From assembly GCA_947644645.1 (NCBI GenBank), contig CANSAF010000018.1, positions 1 through 44,175 on the forward strand: 44,175 nucleotides of DNA, read 5' to 3'. Positions 42,679 to 44,175 of this stretch are shown here, in pieces; position 1 is the stretch's first letter, and each line of letters opens with the position of its first letter. The position numbers were made by a program, and so were the translations under genes. Source of the stretch: an uncultured Sporosarcina sp. (lineage in GTDB: Bacteria > Bacillota > Bacilli > Bacillales_A > Planococcaceae). The notes under the pieces were generated by a model that saw nothing but the letters and a program-made list of their open reading frames with translations, searched no databases and was not told the origin of the DNA.

Positions 42679-43791
42679 ATGGCGTCATTTCAAAAGCGAG
42701 GAAAAACTTGGCAGTATATAGTTAGTAATAAAGGAAACCAAATTAGAAAAGGTGGTTTCCGAACAAAAAAAGAAGCACAAGTGGCTGCTGGAGAAGTCGA
42801 AGCAAATTTACTCAGAGGGATTGTTTCTAATTTAAAAGAAGAGCCTTTTGCTTGGTACTTCAAAGAGTGGATCGATTTATATAAAAAGAATATAAAAGGT
42901 CAAACTAAATATCATTATGGTCGGTCTCTAGAAATAGTAGAAGAATACTTTAAAGATACCCCTTTACAAAAAATCACACGGCAAGATTATCAAGGGTTCA
43001 TTAATGACTACGGCAGCACACGCAGTAAAGAAACTGTAGAGAAACTAAATTATCATTGCAGGGCTTGTATACGTGATGCTGTAGAAGATATGATTATTCC
43101 TTTTGACTTTACAAGGAAAGTTACATTGACGTGGAAAATTCAAGCAAAGCGATCAGAAGAAAAACACCTTAGCTATTACGAAAGCAAGGCCCTTTTTAAA
43201 GAAGTTGTCAATCGGTTAGATAAGGGGTTGGGATATTATATTTTACTCCTTGCGCTATCTACCGGTATGCGCTTCGGTGAAATGGTGGGACTGACAAGGA
43301 AGGATTTCAATTTCGAGGACAGTACAATTAACATTGAAAAGACTTGGGGCTATGCAAAGAATTCGCCTGAAGGATTTGGTCCAACAAAAAATGATGAGTC
43401 TATACGTGTTATTAAAGTTAATAAATTTACTATGGATACTTTTGAACAGCTATTTATCACGACTCCCACAAATAACTTTGATCTTGTTTTCTATAGTCAA
43501 GCCTCAAAATATAAAGTGATCAGTAATGCCAATGTAAATAAATTATTAAACAAAGTACTAGATGATTTAAAAATTAAAAAATTAAATTTGCACGGCTTAC
43601 GTCACACACATGCAAGTGTGCTTCTATATGGTGGTGAATCCAACCAAAAGGTTTCTATGAACTATGTAAGCGAACGACTTGGACATAAGGATGTAGAGAC
43701 AACTTGGAAGACCTATTCGCACATCTTAGATGAGATGAGAGAAAAAGATGAAGAAGAAACAATTTCGATCTTTGAGAACATGTTTGTGTAA
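42679..43791 (+). CDS. int: Tyrosine recombinase (ICE/phage integrase)
   Basis: 370 residues. An arm-binding N-terminus (SFQKRGKTWQYIVSNKGNQI, FRTKKEAQVAA), a SAM-like core-binding domain (about 55-150), and a catalytic domain with Arg198 (STGMRFGE), HGLRHTHA (His305, Arg308), His336 (LGHKD) and Tyr346 (TWKTYSHI). All catalytic residues are present. AAGGGG ribosome site before the ATG. The gene points towards the tRNA-Leu 3' end, the usual position of an integrase beside its attachment site. Confidence 0.95.
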   Translation: MASFQKRGKTWQYIVSNKGNQIRKGGFRTKKEAQVAAGEVEANLLRGIVSNLKEEPFAWYFKEWIDLYKKNIKGQTKYHYGRSLEIVEEYFKDTPLQKITRQDYQGFINDYGSTRSKETVEKLNYHCRACIRDAVEDMIIPFDFTRKVTLTWKIQAKRSEEKHLSYYESKALFKEVVNRLDKGLGYYILLLALSTGMRFGEMVGLTRKDFNFEDSTINIEKTWGYAKNSPEGFGPTKNDESIRVIKVNKFTMDTFEQLFITTPTNNFDLVFYSQASKYKVISNANVNKLLNKVLDDLKIKKLNLHGLRHTHASVLLYGGESNQKVSMNYVSERLGHKDVETTWKTYSHILDEMREKDEEETISIFENMFV

Positions 43792-43859
43792 TCCTTGTGC
43801 ATAATTTGTGCACAAAGTTTTCAAAACCTATCGTTTTCTATCGTATTCATCAAAAAGAA

Positions 43860-43903
43860 AAAGCATCTACAAACGCTGTGTTATCAACGTTTGTAGATGC
43901 TTT
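43860..43903. terminator. Strong terminator after the integrase gene
   Basis: Perfect 16-bp stem AAAGCATCTACAAACG/CGTTTGTAGATGCTTT with a 12-nt loop and flanking A/T tracts. It isolates the integrase from the tRNA cluster. Confidence 0.85.
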
Positions 43904-43939
43904 AGCTTTTACTCAACTTAACCGGAAAAGTCCAGGAGA

Positions 43940-43990
43940 TACCCGAGGCCGGACTTGAACCGGCACGCCCTAAGGCATCGCATTTTGAGT
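43940..43990. other. Probable attachment-site region at the tRNA-Leu 3' end
   Basis: The tRNA 3' half faces the integrase, 150 bp away, as in elements that integrate into the 3' part of a tRNA gene and restore it with their own copy. The other end of the element, with the matching repeat, is outside the window, so the core length cannot be set. Confidence 0.5.
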
Positions 43991-44020
43991 GCGACGTGTC
44001 TGCCATTCCACCACTCGGGC
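43940..44020 (-). tRNA. tRNA-Leu (anticodon CAA)
   Basis: Acceptor GCCCGAG pairs with CTCGGGT, discriminator A; anticodon stem TCGCA/TGCGA with loop CTCAAAA gives CAA; a long variable arm (class II) and T arm GCCGG-TTCAAGT-CCGGC are present. CCA is not encoded. It is the last gene of the cluster. Confidence 0.93.
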
Positions 44021-44055
44021 TAAAAAATATTTAAAAGTTCATATAAAAACAAAAA

Positions 44056-44129
44056 TGGAGGCGGCAACCGGAATCGAACCGGTGGTAAGGGTGTTGCAGA
44101 CCCGTGCCTTACCGCTTGGCTATGCCGCC
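44056..44129 (-). tRNA. tRNA-Cys (anticodon GCA)
   Basis: Acceptor GGCGGCA/TGCCGCC, discriminator T, encoded CCA; anticodon loop CTGCAAC gives GCA; T loop GGTTCGATTCC. Length 74 with CCA. Confidence 0.93.
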
Positions 44130-44138
44130 TTTATATTA

Positions 44139-44175
44139 TGGAGCGGAAGACGGGATTCGAACCCGCGACCTCCAC
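44139..44175 (-). tRNA. tRNA-Gly (partial, 3' half)
   Basis: T arm GCGGGTTCGAATCCCGT, acceptor CTTCCGC, discriminator T and encoded CCA. The sequence agrees with the Bacillus tRNA-Gly(GCC) 3' half, but the anticodon is beyond the window edge. Confidence 0.8.

Overview
The window looks like the integrase-side part of a large integrative and conjugative element (ICE) from a low-GC Gram-positive bacterium, most likely Bacillales (Bacillaceae or Planococcaceae). The reasons are strong AGGAGG-type ribosome sites, frequent TTG and GTG starts, Tcp/Con-type conjugation genes as in ICEBs1 and pCW3, and a Gly-Cys-Leu tRNA cluster like the ends of Bacillus tRNA operons. The element is inserted at the 3' end of tRNA-Leu(CAA), whose gene lies next to the tyrosine recombinase at the right edge. 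The other end of the element is not in the window. Almost every gene is on the minus strand; only the second Xre repressor, the ImmA-like protein and the integrase are on the plus strand.

Layout from right to left, the direction of transcription. (1) 42.1-44.2 kb: tRNA cluster, attachment region, integrase, ImmA-like protein. (2) 41.3-42.0 kb: two divergent Xre regulators around a set of AACTTTACGTTGA operators. (3) 37.0-41.3 kb: DUF771 protein, a NusG-like protein with an inserted domain, a RecD2-type helicase, and a winged-helix replication-initiator-like protein followed by four 20-bp palindromes, a candidate origin. (4) 33.4-36.6 kb: accessory strip of small membrane proteins, a lipoprotein, a Fic protein, one gene with an in-frame stop, and a GC-rich block of unknown nature. 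(5) 29.3-33.1 kb: YdjM-like protein, ParM/ParR segregation pair and small early conjugation genes. (6) 17.3-29.3 kb: the type IV secretion operon (TcpC, TcpD-like, TcpE-TPR, proline-repeat surface protein, VirB4, lipoprotein, VirB6-like, VirB8-like, bifunctional wall hydrolase). (7) 14.2-17.3 kb: a mobilisation-like block with a RusA-fold protein, a replication-relaxation protein and two repeat clusters that could be oriT or operators. (8) 12.0-14.0 kb: a DprA plus phosphoribosyltransferase pair, a candidate defence module. (9) 8.4-11.7 kb: VirD4-like coupling protein and an S1-domain protein. (10) 2.8-7.3 kb: an AT-rich three-gene operon (small middle protein, Rad50-like ABC ATPase, PD-(D/E)xK nuclease) that fits the ABC-three-component (ABC-3C) conflict systems. 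(11) 0-2.3 kb: RecT-like annealing protein, primase-type zinc-finger protein and a 27-codon ssb remnant.

How the parts may work together: Xre/ImmA-type control would set integrase and transfer expression; ParMR and the replication-like module would maintain the excised circle; the secretion and coupling genes move DNA; the recombination genes handle single strands; the defence modules are cargo. The most striking pattern is that minus-strand intrinsic terminators sit only about 20-40 bp upstream of many gene starts, too close for a promoter to fit in between, while the element encodes its own NusG-like protein near its regulatory end. This suggests, as an inference, that the transfer operon is controlled by processive antitermination. 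No canonical relaxase was recognised; the replication-relaxation/RusA-like block is the best candidate for that role within the window.
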